NCBI RefSeq assembly: GCF_003369915.1
Contig: NW_022881625.1
Span: forward strand, 868,001 to 932,000
Source of the DNA: Drosophila miranda
Taxonomy: Eukaryota; Arthropoda; Insecta; Diptera; Drosophilidae
Reading direction: 5' to 3'
Length of the DNA: 64,000 bases
The position numbers and the translations under genes are program-made. This document shows, one piece after another, positions 20,301-31,718 of this stretch (position 1 is the stretch's first letter; every line of letters starts with the position of its first letter). Below the pieces are notes generated by a model. The model saw only the letters and a program-made list of their open reading frames with translations. It made no database searches and was not told the DNA's origin.

Positions 20301-21627
20301 GGCCGTAGTGGTGGTGTGGCGGCAACTGATGCTGATTTGAAAGTCGATTTGAAACCGATAATCAATTGTCAGCACCGTTGCCGCCGAAGATTTATCACAG
20401 ATTGTAATAATTTTGTAGTGGGGTGTCGGAGAACCGCACTAATTACGAAAATAACAATGGGGGGGGAAGAAGGGGTTAAAGAAATGAGATCGAAAATTCA
20501 GAAAGGGCAGTGTGGCAACACGTAGTCAATTGAGGAATAGATAAAGAGAAAAGGTAAACAATGCAGGTGCTTTGCGTGGAAAATAAGAGGAAATAAACTA
20601 AATAAAAAGAGACAAGCACTTGCAGAAATAACAATACAGATAAGTAGTAGACTGGAGTGAAGACGACGGAAAAACAGGTAATAAAAGAGATACTACACTG
20701 GAACAAAGACGAGACAAAACAGGTACAATTGATTTACGTTTACAATATTACAATAAACATAACAATTTAAAATAATGTCTATATCTTTTTCTATAATTAC
20801 AGGGAAGGCAAGAAACAGCGGAGCATCGGCCGGCATAGCAAAACACAATGCTTGTAAAGACATTGCGTTGCATACCGGCCGACCCCGTCGTCCCCCCTGG
20901 TCGTCGAAATTGGCGTCGTCAGACGTAGGTGCAATTAGCACCTCGTCGTCGTTGTGGCTGTGGCTGCCCTCTTGGAGAACCAGTGGTACTGGTCCGGCCA
21001 CCAGCTGGGAGCCAGGAGTAGACGGCACACATATTACTGTGGCGACACGGGTCCGGCCGCCAAAGTGAAATGGATGTGAGTGTGTGTGTGCGTCGGCAAT
21101 TGTGGCCCTAATGTAGAGCGAGTGGCACTGGTCCGGCCACCAACTAAGGACGATGGCGGACACGACACTCATAACTCGAACGGCACAGGTCCGGCCGCCC
21201 AAGTGTAATGGATGTTTGTGTGTGTGTGTCTGAATGGCTGGCGGTAAGTATTTTGAGAGCCCTTTTTAATCGTATGTGTGGCTGATGGATTCTTCCTTTT
21301 CCAGGACCGTAGGGCACTCTGAATGCCATGGCACTGGATCCGGCCACCAACTAAGGACGATGGCGGACACGACACACATAACTCGAACGGCACAGGTCCG
21401 GCCGCCCAAGTGTAATGGGTGTTTGTGTGTGTGTGTCTGTTTTTGGCTATTCTAGCAATCACCAACGCACTGCATTCGATTTGAATTTGTCAGGCCGTAT
21501 GATTTTGCAAGTGTGTATGGCAGCATTTTTATTCGTTTATGTTTTATTTAATGGCTTTGATGGCGGCAGCGTCCGTTGTTCATTTTTGTTGTGGCATGCG
21601 AGTGATATGCATACCTGCCCCGTATGA
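20301..21627 (+). ncRNA. T region (U3), long form
   Basis: The hairpin is at 20826-20882 and the second intron at 21244-21304. A short loss near 20925 removes CCGAAGTCGT relative to U1, as in U4, U5, U8 and U9. Confidence 0.35.
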
Positions 21628-21642
21628 TAAAGATTTTCGCCG

Positions 21643-22267
21643 TAATGTTTAGCCCGATAGTGTCCCGTGAGTGCTATCCGGCGGTTGCCTAAGCGCTCTC
21701 GGCGATACGCGTCGGTACCCCCGACCCCCGTAGTAATTCTTAGTTCGACAGCGTCCCGTAAGTGCTATCCGGCGATTGCCTAGGCATTCTCGGCGATGCC
21801 TGTCGATATCCCCGACCCCCGTAGTAATTCTTAGTTCGGCGGCGTCCCGTAAGTGCTATCCGGCGATTGCCTAGGCATTCTCGGCGATACTTGTCGGTAT
21901 TTCCGCATAGCAAAGTTCCCCTTTCCGCGTCGTAGTAATTCTTAGGCCGACAGGGTCCCGTAAGTACCGTCCGGCGATAGCCTAGGTACTCTCGGCGACA
22001 CCTGTCGGTATTATCGCATAGTAAAGACCTCCGTATTGATTCTGAGTTCGGTGGGGCCCTGAAGGCGCTATTCGGCGATAACCGGAGTGTTCTCGGTGAA
22101 ACCAACTGCCCCGTCCCACGCTACGATCGCCCCCGTCCGCGGGACTGCGGCCCCGTCCCCCATCGTCGGTCCGAAATACGGAGTCCCGGCAAATTATAAA
22201 TATTGCTGTAATTTCGACCCTGGAGTAGACTGAGATATGTACCACAGCCCAGGATCGCTTCCTTACA
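21643..22267 (-). mobile_element. LTR-derived block L4, one 111-bp repeat
   Basis: Short form with a single good 111-bp copy. Both ends are present: ATAAAGATTTTC just left of it and TGTAAGG (minus) at 22267. AAAG occurs on both outer sides (gataAAAG-type left flank, ACA|AAAG right flank), which could be a 4-bp target duplication of a solo LTR, though the left match may belong to the LTR itself. A TATA-like AATATTTATAATT (minus) lies near 22192-22204. Confidence 0.6.
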
Positions 22268-22525
22268 AAAGTTAAGGTAACACTAGACTTAACATTAACA
22301 TGTGTTTTCTTTTACAATGGATTGCGTCTTTTCAGTCCGTTCCCGTCCTCGGAGCGGGCTTCATATAAGTGGCGGCGCAAGGCTGATCCTCATATCAGCA
22401 TCAGCATAGGCGCTGTAGTTGGCTGGGTGCGTACCGCCGCTACGGAATCGAGAATCGAAGGGAGAGAAATTGTGGTTGGAGTATCTGAATCTGCATCTGC
22501 GGGAGTATCTGTGCCCGGTACTCAC

Positions 22526-22744
22526 TGCTGTGAACTCGCTGTAAATGATGACCACTGCGGGCAGGGTCAACGCCTTGACGCAGCACATGAGGAACCCAAA
22601 GAAGAGCCACGCGATCTCCCCGCAGGTGGAGAAGCGGAAGAGCTGCAGGAAGCCGATCGGCTGTGTGGGCTCCAGTCCTGCGGCCACCGGCGCCTCATCC
22701 AGGGACTTGCCATCGGTTGTCGTCGTGCCAGAAGCCTCGTCCAT
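22526..22744 (-). pseudogene. Mdr65: Mdr65-like first exon (U4)
   Basis: Open over 73 codons with intact donor. Past the donor, the sequence runs within about 85 bp into the spacer because G1 is deleted. Confidence 0.7.
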
Positions 22745-23170
22745 CTATCGGTACGACGAAGGACGGAGGAATAGTGTTACTCGAGCCAAGACCCGCGATT
22801 TATTCACAGACACGTACAGAGACAGACGGCACGCAAAGGTTAATTCAATTACTGCCACACTCTCAGAGGCATGTATCTGTATCTGTGGCTGTGGCAAGGG
22901 TACAGCAGCTACTTTGTATCTTTTGCCATAGTTCTCTCTCGTTGACCCGCGGGGTTAACGAGTAATAGAATCTACCGTTTATTATTGGACATTCCAACGC
23001 CAATTTGGAGCGATTCGATTCGATTCCCTTTCAGAGGCCCGTACAGAAATCTGTGTGGCGCCATTCGCCCCCTGCCCCTCTCCTTGTCGTGGGATGGATG
23101 ATCACCTTTTAATTGATTTTCAACACTTTTTGATCCTTCAGATACTGTATCTATGCACTGATTTCTGCAG

Positions 23171-23299
23171 AAGATCCGTTACTGCTCACTCGGACCGCCC
23201 AAGCGCGACTGCTGGAACACCGTCCGCGGAGCCACCCATTTATGTTGATTCCCCGATGTGGATGCTGGACAGAGTACTCGGGCTTGGGCATGAGTACTC
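23171..23299 (+). pseudogene. P exon, complete (U4)
   Basis: 129 bp with both splice sites. One change from U2 (IYDDSP to IYVDSP), shared with U5 and U9. Confidence 0.45.
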
Positions 23300-23503
23300 G
23301 TGAGTGTATCGTATCAATCGCTCGCTTTGGGGTTCACAATTCTATTTGATCTCCGCTTTCCGCTCTTGGGGTAGGTTCCGCCGAAAGAGGCGCTTCAATT
23401 TACAATGAGAGCAAAAGAGACATTCTGTAGAGGGTTTTTCTTTTCTTTGCTTTTCTTTTCTTTATTCTTTTTCTATCATTTGGAGGGTGGAAGGTGCAAC
23501 AAT

Positions 23504-23978
23504 CTAAAACGGAGGCAGACTCTTGAGCCTCCTGCTGGTGCGCAGCACGAATGGTGCCGGCTGATTTGTACCGGCATTTCCTCCAGCGGGAACGACTTCG
23601 GGAGCAGCTACGGGAGCGACTGCGGGAGCGACTCCGACCGACTCGCCTTCATCGTCCGAGCCCCCGAGCATTACGCTGTCCAAAGTAGTGCGGGACGCCC
23701 GCAGTGTCATCATGTGCCGGGTGCTGCGTTCGCCCAAGGTGTTGCGCACCTTCAGGCAGATCTTCTGCGACAGGGTTGTTTTTTTTCGCCCGTACCCAGG
23801 GCGAGGACGCGGCGCTGGCACTCGCCGAATGCCACGGCATGGCTGCTGGTGGGCCCGTCGTCCTCATTGCCGGGCCGTTCAAAAATCGTCTCGAGACCGG
23901 TGGGCCTCGACTTTGCGATGGTCTGCGATGGCGCCTGAGAACCGGTGGTCGGCGTCAGGCTGGGCTTCTTGGCCAGGC
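23504..23978 (-). pseudogene. G2, 5'-truncated (U4)
   Basis: It ends at GGCCAGGCC joined to AAGGGAAAAGAG. The eight-T run shifts the frame. Confidence 0.5.
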
Positions 23979-24373
23979 CAAGGGAAAAGAGAGGGACAAA
24001 ATATTCGGCACTTTGACGGAGGGACTAAACCTCAGACACGTCTCGACTCCACAACGTTCACGACACGACTTTCCATTTGCAAGTGTGTGTGTGTGCGTGG
24101 TGGGAGTCAAGAAAGTGAAGTGGGGCCACGCTCAAAAGTATGCTGTCTCTTCTTTGTAATTCTCCCTAACTTAAAATTTGATTTGCAATCCCCTGTGAGT
24201 TCGTCAACTTGATGTTTTGTTGGCTGTAATGCGGTATGTGGTCTTCAGTCCCCTCTACTACCCTTGCGCCTGCTGAGGGCAGACGACTAGGAATGTAGCA
24301 TGTACATGTGGGCGGGCAGTTTATAGGGGGCGTAGTTGTTTTATGCGAAGACTAGCATTTTTGGCTCAATTTA

Positions 24374-25700
24374 GGCCGTAGTGGTGGTGTGGCGGCAACT
24401 GATGCTGATTTGAAAGTTGATTTGAAACCGATAATCAATTGTCAGCACCGTTGCCGCCGAAGATTTATCACAGATTGTAATAATTTTGTAGTGGGGTGTC
24501 GGAGAACCGCACTAATTACGAAAATAACAATGGGGGGGGAAGAAGGGGTTAAAGAAATGAGATCGAAAATTCAGAAAGTGCAGTGTTGCAACACGTAGTC
24601 AATTGAGGAATAGATAAAGAGAAAAGGTAAACAATGCAGGTGCTTTGCGTGGAAAATAAGAGGAAATATACTAAATAAAAAGAGACAAGCACTTGCAGAA
24701 ATAACAATACAGATAAGTAGTAGACTGGAGTGAAGACGACGGAAAAACAGGTAATAAAAGAGATACTACACTGGAACAAAGACGAGACAAAACAGGTACA
24801 ATTGATTTACGTTTACAATATTACAATAAACATAACAATTTAAAAAAATGTCTATATCTTTTTCTATAATTACAGGGAAGACAAGAAACAGCGGAGCATC
24901 GGCCGGCATAGCAAAACACAATGCTTGTAAAGACATTGCGTTGCATACCGGCCGACCCCGTCGTCCCCCCTGGTCGTCGAAATTGGCGTCGTCAGACGTA
25001 GGTGCAATTAGCACCTCGTCGTCGTTGTGGCTGTGGCTGCCCTCTTGGAGAACCAGTGGTACTGGTCCGGCCACCAGCTGGGAGCCAGGAGTAGACGGCA
25101 CACATATTACTGTGGCGACACGGGTCCGGCCGCCAAAGTGAAATGGATGTGAGTGTGTGTGTGCGTCGGCAATTGTGGCCCTAATGTAGAGCGAGTGGCA
25201 CTGGTCCGGCCACCAACTAAGGACGATGGCGGACACGACACACATAACTCGAACGGCACAGGTCCGGCCGCCCAAGTGTAATGGATGTTTGTGTGTGTGT
25301 GTCTGAATGGCTGGCGGTAAGTATTTTGAGAGCCCTTTTTAATCGTATGTGTGGCTGATGGATTTTTCCTTTTCCAGGACCGTAGGGCACTCTGAATGCC
25401 ATGGCACTGGATCCGGCCACCAACTGAGGACGATGGCGGACACGACACACATAACTCGAACGGCACAGGTCCGGCCGCCCAAGTGTAATGGGTGTTTGTG
25501 TGTGTGTGTCTGTTTTTGGCTATTCTAGCAATCACCAACGCACTGCATTCGATTTGAATTTGTCAGGCCGTATGATTTTGCAAGTGTGTATGGCAGCATT
25601 TTTATTCGTTTATGTTTTATTTAATGGCTTTGATGGCGGCAGCGTCCGTTGTTCATTTTTGTTGTGGCATGCGAGTGATATGCATACCTGCCCCGTATGA
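24374..25700 (+). ncRNA. T region (U4), long form
   Basis: Hairpin at 24899-24955. CCACCAACTGAGG near 25420 replaces CCAACTAAGG; U9 shares this, U5 does not. Confidence 0.35.
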
Positions 25701-25715
25701 TAAAGATTTTCGCCG

Positions 25716-26339
25716 TAATGTTTAGCCCGATAGTGTCCCGTGAGTGCTATCCGGCGGTTGCCTAAGCGCTCTCGCGATACGCGTCGGTACCCCCGACCCC
25801 CGTAGTAATTCTTAGTTCGACAGCGTCCCGTAAGTGCTATCCGGCGATTGCCTAGGCATTCTCGGCGATGCCTGTCGATATCCCCGACCCCCGTAGTAAT
25901 TCTTAGTTCGGCGGCGTCCCGTAACTGCTATCCGGCGATTGCCTAGGCATTCTCGGCGATACTTGTCGGTATTTCCGCATAGCAAAGTTCCCCTTTCCGC
26001 GTCGTAGTAATTCTTAGGCCGACAGGGTCCCGTAAGTACCGTCCGGCGATAGCCTAGGTACTCTCGGCGACACCTGTCGGTATTATCGCATAGTAAAGAC
26101 CTCCGTATTGATTCTGAGTTCGGTGGGGCCCTGAAGGCGCTATTCGGCGATAACCGGAGTGTTCTCGGTGAAACCAACTGCCCCGTCCCACGCTACGATC
26201 GCCCCCGTCCGCGGGACTGCGGCCCCGTCCCCCATCGTCGGTCCGAAATACGGAGTCCCGGCAAATTATAAATATTGCTGTAATTTCGACCCTGGAGTAG
26301 ACTGAGATATGTACCACAGCCCAGGATCGCTTCCTTACA
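25716..26339 (-). mobile_element. LTR-derived block L5, one 111-bp repeat
   Basis: As L4, with a one-base loss in CTCTCGGCGATAC. Confidence 0.6.
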
Positions 26340-26598
26340 AAAGTTAAGGTAACACTAGACTTAACATTAACATGTGTTTTCTTTTACAATGGATTGCGTC
26401 TTTTCAGTCCGTTCCCGTCCTCGGAGCGGGCTTCATATAAGTGGCGGCGCAAGGCTGATCCTCATATCAGCATCAGCATAGGCCCTGTAGTTGGCTGGGT
26501 GCGTACCGCCGCTACGGAATCGAGAATCGAAGGGAGAGAGATTGTGGTTGGAGTATCTGAATCTGCATCTGCGGGAGTACTCACTGCCCGGTACTCAC

Positions 26599-26817
26599 TG
26601 CTGTGAACTCGCTGTAAATGATGACCACTGCGGGCAGGGTCAACGCCTTGACGCAGCACATGAGGAACCCAAAGAAGAGCCACGCGATCTCCCCGCAGGT
26701 GGAGAAGCGGAAGAGCTGCAGGAAGCCGATCGGCTGTGTGGGCTCCAGTCCTGCGGCCACCGGCGCCTAATCCAGGGACTTGCCATCGGTTGTCGTCGTG
26801 CCAGAAGCCTCGTCCAT
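26599..26817 (-). pseudogene. Mdr65: Mdr65-like first exon with stop codon (U5)
   Basis: Codon 17 (Glu) is TAG at 26767-26769, so the exon cannot be read through. Confidence 0.75.
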
Positions 26818-27243
26818 CTATCGGTACGACGAAGGACGGAGGAATAGTGTTACTCGAGCCAAGACCCGCGATTTATTCACAGACACGTACAGAGACAGAC
26901 GGCACGCAAAGGTTAATTCAATTACTGCCACACTCTCAGAGGCATGTATCTGTATCTGTGGCTGTGGCAAGGGTACAGCAGCTACTTTGTATCTTTTGCC
27001 ATAGTTCTCTCTCGTTGACCCGCGGGGTTAACGAGTAATAGAATCTACCGTTTATTATTGGACATTCCAACGCCAATTTGGAGCGATTCGATTCGATTCC
27101 CTTTCAGAGGCCCGTACAGAAATCTGTGTGGCGCCATTCGCCCCCTGCCCCTCTCCTTGTCGTGGGATGGATGATCACCTTTTAATTGATTTTCAACACT
27201 TTTTGATCCTTCAGATACTGTATCTATGCACTGATTTCTGCAG

Positions 27244-27372
27244 AAGATCCCTTACTGCTCACTCGGACCGCCCAAGCGCGACTGCTGGAACACCGTCCGC
27301 GGAGCCACCCATTTATGTTGATTCCCCGGTGTGGATGCTGGACAGAGTACTCGGGCTTGGGCATGAGTACTC
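27244..27372 (+). pseudogene. P exon, complete (U5)
   Basis: 129 bp with splice sites kept and two further substitutions (GATCCCTTACTG; CCCGGTGTGG). Confidence 0.45.
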
Positions 27373-27576
27373 GTGAGTGTATCGTATCAATCGCTCGCTT
27401 TGGGGTTCACAATTCTATTTGATCTCCGCTTTCCGCTCTTGGGGTAGGTTCCGCCGAAAGAGGCGCTTCAATTTACAATGAGAGCAAAAGAGACATTCTG
27501 TAGAGGGTTTTTCTTTTCTTTGCTTTTCTTTTCTTTATTCTTTTTCTATCATTTGGAGGGTGGAAGGTGCAACAAT

Positions 27577-28051
27577 CTAAAACGGAGGCAGACTCTTGAG
27601 CCTCCTGCTGGTGCGCAGCACGAATGGTGCCGGCTGATTTGTACCGGCATTTCCTCCAGCGGGAACGACTTCGGGAGCAGCTACGGGAGCGACTGCGGGA
27701 GCGACTCCGACCGACTCGCCTTCATCGTCCGAGCCCCCGAGCATTACGCTGTCCAAAGTAGTGCGGGACGCCCGCAGTGTCATCATGTGCCGGGTGCTGC
27801 GTTCGCCCAAGGTGTTGCGCACCTTCAGGCAGATCTTCTGCGACAGGGTTGTTTTTTTTCGCCCGTACCCAGGGCGAGGACGCGGCGCTGGCACTCGCCG
27901 AATGCCACGGCATGGCTGCTGGTGGGCCCGTCGTCCTCATTGCCGGGCCGTTCAAAAATCGTCTCGAGACCGGTGGGCCTCGACTTTGCGATGGTCTGCG
28001 ATGGCGCCTGAGAACCGGTGGTCGGCGTCAGGCTGGGCTTCTTGGCCAGGC
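27577..28051 (-). pseudogene. G2, 5'-truncated (U5)
   Basis: Same junction and eight-T frameshift as U4. Confidence 0.5.
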
Positions 28052-28447
28052 CAAGGGAAAAGAGAGGGACAAAATATTCGGCACTTTGACGGAGGGACTA
28101 AACCTCAGACACGTCTCGACTCCACAACGTTCACGACACGACTTTCCATTTGCAAGTGTGTGTGTGTGCGTGGTGGGAGTCAAGAAAGTGAAGTGGGGCC
28201 ACGCTCAAAAGTATGCTGTCTCTTCTTTGTAATTCTCCCTAACTTAAAATTTGATTTGCAATCCCCTGTGAGTTCGTCAACTTGATGTTTTGTTGGCTGT
28301 AATGCGGTATGTGGTCTTCAGTCCCCTCTACTACCCTTGCCGCCTGCTGAGGGCAGACGACTAGGAATGTAGCATGTACATGTGGGCGGGCAGTTTATAG
28401 GGGGCGTAGTTGTTTTATGCGAAGACTAGCATTTTTGGCTCAATTTA

Positions 28448-29773
28448 GGCCGTAGTGGTGGTGTGGCGGCAACTGATGCTGATTTGAAAGTTGATTTGAA
28501 ACCGATAATCAATTGTCAGCACCGTTGCCGCCGAAGATTTATCACAGATTGTAATAATTTTGTAGTGGGGTGTCGGAGAACCGCACTAATTACGAAAATA
28601 ACAATGGGGGGGAAGAAGGGGTTAAAGAAATGAGATCGAAAATTCAGAAAGTGCAGTGTTGCAACACGTAGTCAATTGAGGAATAGATAAAGAGAAAAGG
28701 TAAACAATGCAGGTGCTTTGCGTGGAAAATAAGAGGAAATATACTAAATAAAAAGAGACAAGCACTTGCAGAAATAACAATACAGATAAGTAGTAGACTG
28801 GAGTGAAGACGACGGAAAAACAGGTAATAAAAGAGATACTACACTGGAACAAAGACGAGACAAAACAGGTACAATTGATTTACGTTTACAATATTACAAT
28901 AAACATAACAATTTAAAAAAATGTCTATATCTTTTTCTATAATTACAGGGAAGACAAGAAACAGCGGAGCATCGGCCGGCATAGCAAAACACAATGCTTG
29001 TAAAGACATTGCGTTGCATACCGGCCGACCCCGTCGTCCCCCCTGGTCGTCGAAATTGGCGTCGTCAGACGAAGGTGCAATTAGCACCTCGTCGTCGTTG
29101 TGGCTGTGGCTGCCCTCTTGGAGAACCAGTGGTACTGGTCCGGCCACCAGCTGGGAGCCAGGAGTAGACGGCACACATATTACTGTGGCGACACGGGTCC
29201 GGCCGCCAAAGTGAAATGGATGTGAGTGTGTGTGTGCGTCGGCAATTGTGGCCCTAATGTAGAGCGAGTGGCACTGGTCCGGCCACCAACTAAGGACGAT
29301 GGCGGACACGACACACATAACTCGAACGGCACAGGTCCGGCCGCCCAAGTGTAATGGATGTTTGTGTGTGTGTGTCTGAATGGCTGGCGGTAAGTATTTT
29401 GAGAGCCCTTTTTAATCGTATGTGTGGCTGATGGATTTTTCCTTTTCCAGGACCATAGGGCACTCTGAATGCCATGGCACTGGATCCGGCCACCAACTAA
29501 GGACGATGGCGGACACGACACACATAACTCGAACGGCACAGGTCCGGCCGCCCAAGTGTAATGGGTGTTTGTGTGTGTGTGTCTGTTTTTGGCTATTCTA
29601 GCAATCACCAACGCACTGCATTCGATTTGAATTTGTCAGGCCGTATGATTTTGCAAGTGTGTATGGCAGCATTTTTATTCGTTTATGTTTTATTTAATGG
29701 CTTTGATGGCGGCAGCGTCCGTTGTTCATTTTTGTTGTGGCATGCGAGTGATATGGATACCTGCCCCGTATGA
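28448..29773 (+). ncRNA. T region (U5), long form
   Basis: Hairpin at 28972-29028. The 42-codon ORF (to 29773) has His to Asp in its tail (DMDTCPV). Confidence 0.35.
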
Positions 29774-29788
29774 TAAAGATTTTCGCCG

Positions 29789-30412
29789 TAATGTTTAGCC
29801 CGATAGTGTCCCGTGAGTGCTATCCGGCGGTTGCCTAAGCGCTCTCGGCGATACGCGTCGGTACCCCCGCCCCCGTAGTAATTCTTAGTTCGACAGCGTC
29901 CCGTAAGTGCTATCCGGCGATTGCCTAGGCATTCTCGGCGATGCCTGTCGATATCCCCGACCCCCGTAGTAATTCTTAGTTCGGCGGCGTCCCGTAACTG
30001 CTATCCGGCGATTGCCTAGGCATTCTCGGCGATACTTGTCGGTATTTCCGCATAGCAAAGTTCCCCTTTCCGCGTCGTAGTAATTCTTAGGCCGACAGGG
30101 TCCCGTAAGTACCGTCCGGCGATAGCCTAGGTACTCTCGGCGACACCTGTCGGTATTATCGCATAGTAAAGACCTCCGTATTGATTCTGAGTTCGGTGGG
30201 GCCCTGAAGGCGCTATTCGGCGATAACCGGAGTGTTCTCGGTGAAACCAACTGCCCCGTCCCACGCTACGATCGCCCCCGTCCGCGGGACTGCGGCCCCG
30301 TCCCCCATCGTCGGTCCGAAATACGGAGTCCCGGCAAATTATAAATATTGCTGTAATTTCGACCCTGGAGTAGACTGAGATATGTACCACAGCCCAGGAT
30401 CGCTTCCTTACA
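29789..30412 (-). mobile_element. LTR-derived block L6, one 111-bp repeat
   Basis: As L4, with a base lost in CCCCCGCCCCCG near 29869. Confidence 0.6.
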
Positions 30413-30559
30413 AAAGTTAAGGTAACACTAGACTTAACATTAACATGTGTTTTCTTTTACAATGGATTGCGTCTTTTCAGTCCGTTCCCGTCCTCGGAGC
30501 GGGCTTCATATAAGTGGCGGCGCAAGGCTGATCCTCATATCAGCATCAGCATAGGCCCT

Positions 30560-30840
30560 GTAGTTGGCTGGGTGCGTACCGCCGCAACTTTGGCATTTAG
30601 CTGGGTGCGGTGGACGAAACCACCGCACTTTACACAGACGAAGCCGCGTTGACAGAAGTTGTTAAACCGCCGCAACTTTGGCATTTAGCTGGGTGCGGTG
30701 GACGAAACCACCGCACTTTACACAGACGAAGCCGCGTTGACAGAAGTTGTTAAACCGCCGCAATTTTCGCATTTAGCTGGGTGCGGTGGACGAAACCACC
30801 GCACTTTACACAGGCGAAGCCGCGTTGACAGTAGTTGTGT
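30560..30840 (+). repeat. 88-bp hairpin repeat, 3 copies (U6)
   Basis: GCATTTAGCTGG at 30593, 30681 and 30769. Confidence 0.85.
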
Positions 30841-31378
30841 GTGGTTTAAGAAATCTTTGTGTATTATGATTCTCTTTGTGGTTTGTGATTTGAATATATG
30901 TTTAGTGGCGCACAGAATTTTAATTTACTTTGGCGAGAAAGAGGAAATAAAGCTTGTCGGTAGTGGTTGGGAAGGGGAATGTGAATGTGTGTGGGGCGAG
31001 TTGGGAAAATGGCTGCTTGGCTTGGCGTCGGCATTTTAATGTATTCCTTATTGGCGTTAATTAAGAATTTTTAACAGTTTAGTTGGGCGGCAAACAAGTT
31101 AAGGGGCTCGTTAGTCGCCCGACGTGTCACACCGCTTCATCTGCCTCGTCGATCATCTGTAACTGTATCTGTATCTGTACAAAGGAGCCTAGAATTTCTT
31201 AGATCTGTGTTCTTCTACCATCCTCTACATGGATTGGTTCCACATTAATCCTAAAGATGCACAAATTTTATAGCTTGAACAAAAAAAAAAAAAACACATA
31301 CAATAATCGCATATCACATATTATGTTTTTTGTGGAGAGGGGGAGGGGGAGGGTTCCAAAGTATTTACACGGTCCAAT

Positions 31379-31391
31379 GTTTGCACGGGTA
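31379..31391. repeat. 13-bp target-site duplication, left copy
   Basis: GTTTGCACGGGTA here and at 39325-39337 bracket the whole transposon composite. Other units have this sequence once. A 13-bp duplication is typical of target-primed non-LTR insertion, so the non-LTR element was the first to arrive. Confidence 0.85.
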
Positions 31392-31402
31392 GGTTAGGTT
31401 AG

Positions 31403-31512
31403 TGTAGTGTATTGACACTCAGACTTAAGCACGCGTTGTCTTCAAAATTCTCTTTTATTCTATCTCCCTTGGATGGTGTGACCGTATATAGATATTAATA
31501 TAATACCTAACA
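31403..31512 (-). repeat. Gypsy 3' LTR, 110 bp
   Basis: Left LTR, 3' in element sense. Bases 31513-31718 between it and the stop of pol are A/T-rich and non-coding. Confidence 0.9.
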
Positions 31513-31718
31513 CGCCTCTCCTTAGATGTTTAATATACATGTCATTTACAAATCTATTTTCTTATAACAATTTGATTTGTGTACTTAATCTAATTAGCGT
31601 ATATAAAATTTATGTGATTTCGTATTTTTCTTTCTTCTTAATCTGTTTAGTATTTGTTTCAGTGTTTAATTTGTACATAATTTGATTTCATAATTCCTTT
31701 CTTTATATTATTTTATTG

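Larger units (their letters stand above)
16298..21642. repeat. Tandem unit U3 (5.35 kb)
   Basis: It lacks the 88-bp repeats and most of the spacer (junction near 17375, GCCCTGTAGGCCCTCGGCGC), about 260 bp of the P exon and its downstream flank (junction near 19417), and G2 exon 1 with the upstream 0.6 kb. The same three junctions occur in U8. Confidence 0.85.
21643..25715. repeat. Tandem unit U4 (4.07 kb)
   Basis: A deletion joins GCGTACCGCCG (spacer) to CTACGGAATCG, removing the 88-bp repeats, G1 and its flank. G2 exon 1 is also deleted. It is exactly as long as U5 (4073 bp) and is the template class of U9. Confidence 0.85.
25716..29788. repeat. Tandem unit U5 (4.07 kb)
   Basis: Near-identical to U4 and without a counterpart in the second higher-order copy, so it is probably a private duplication, or was lost there. 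Private marks are CTCTCGCGATACG in the L block and GAGTACTCACTGCCC near 26577. Confidence 0.85.

Noticed and set aside
31392-31402. True telomeric repeat array
   Set aside because: Only two to three GGTTA units, exactly where a retrotransposon tail ends.
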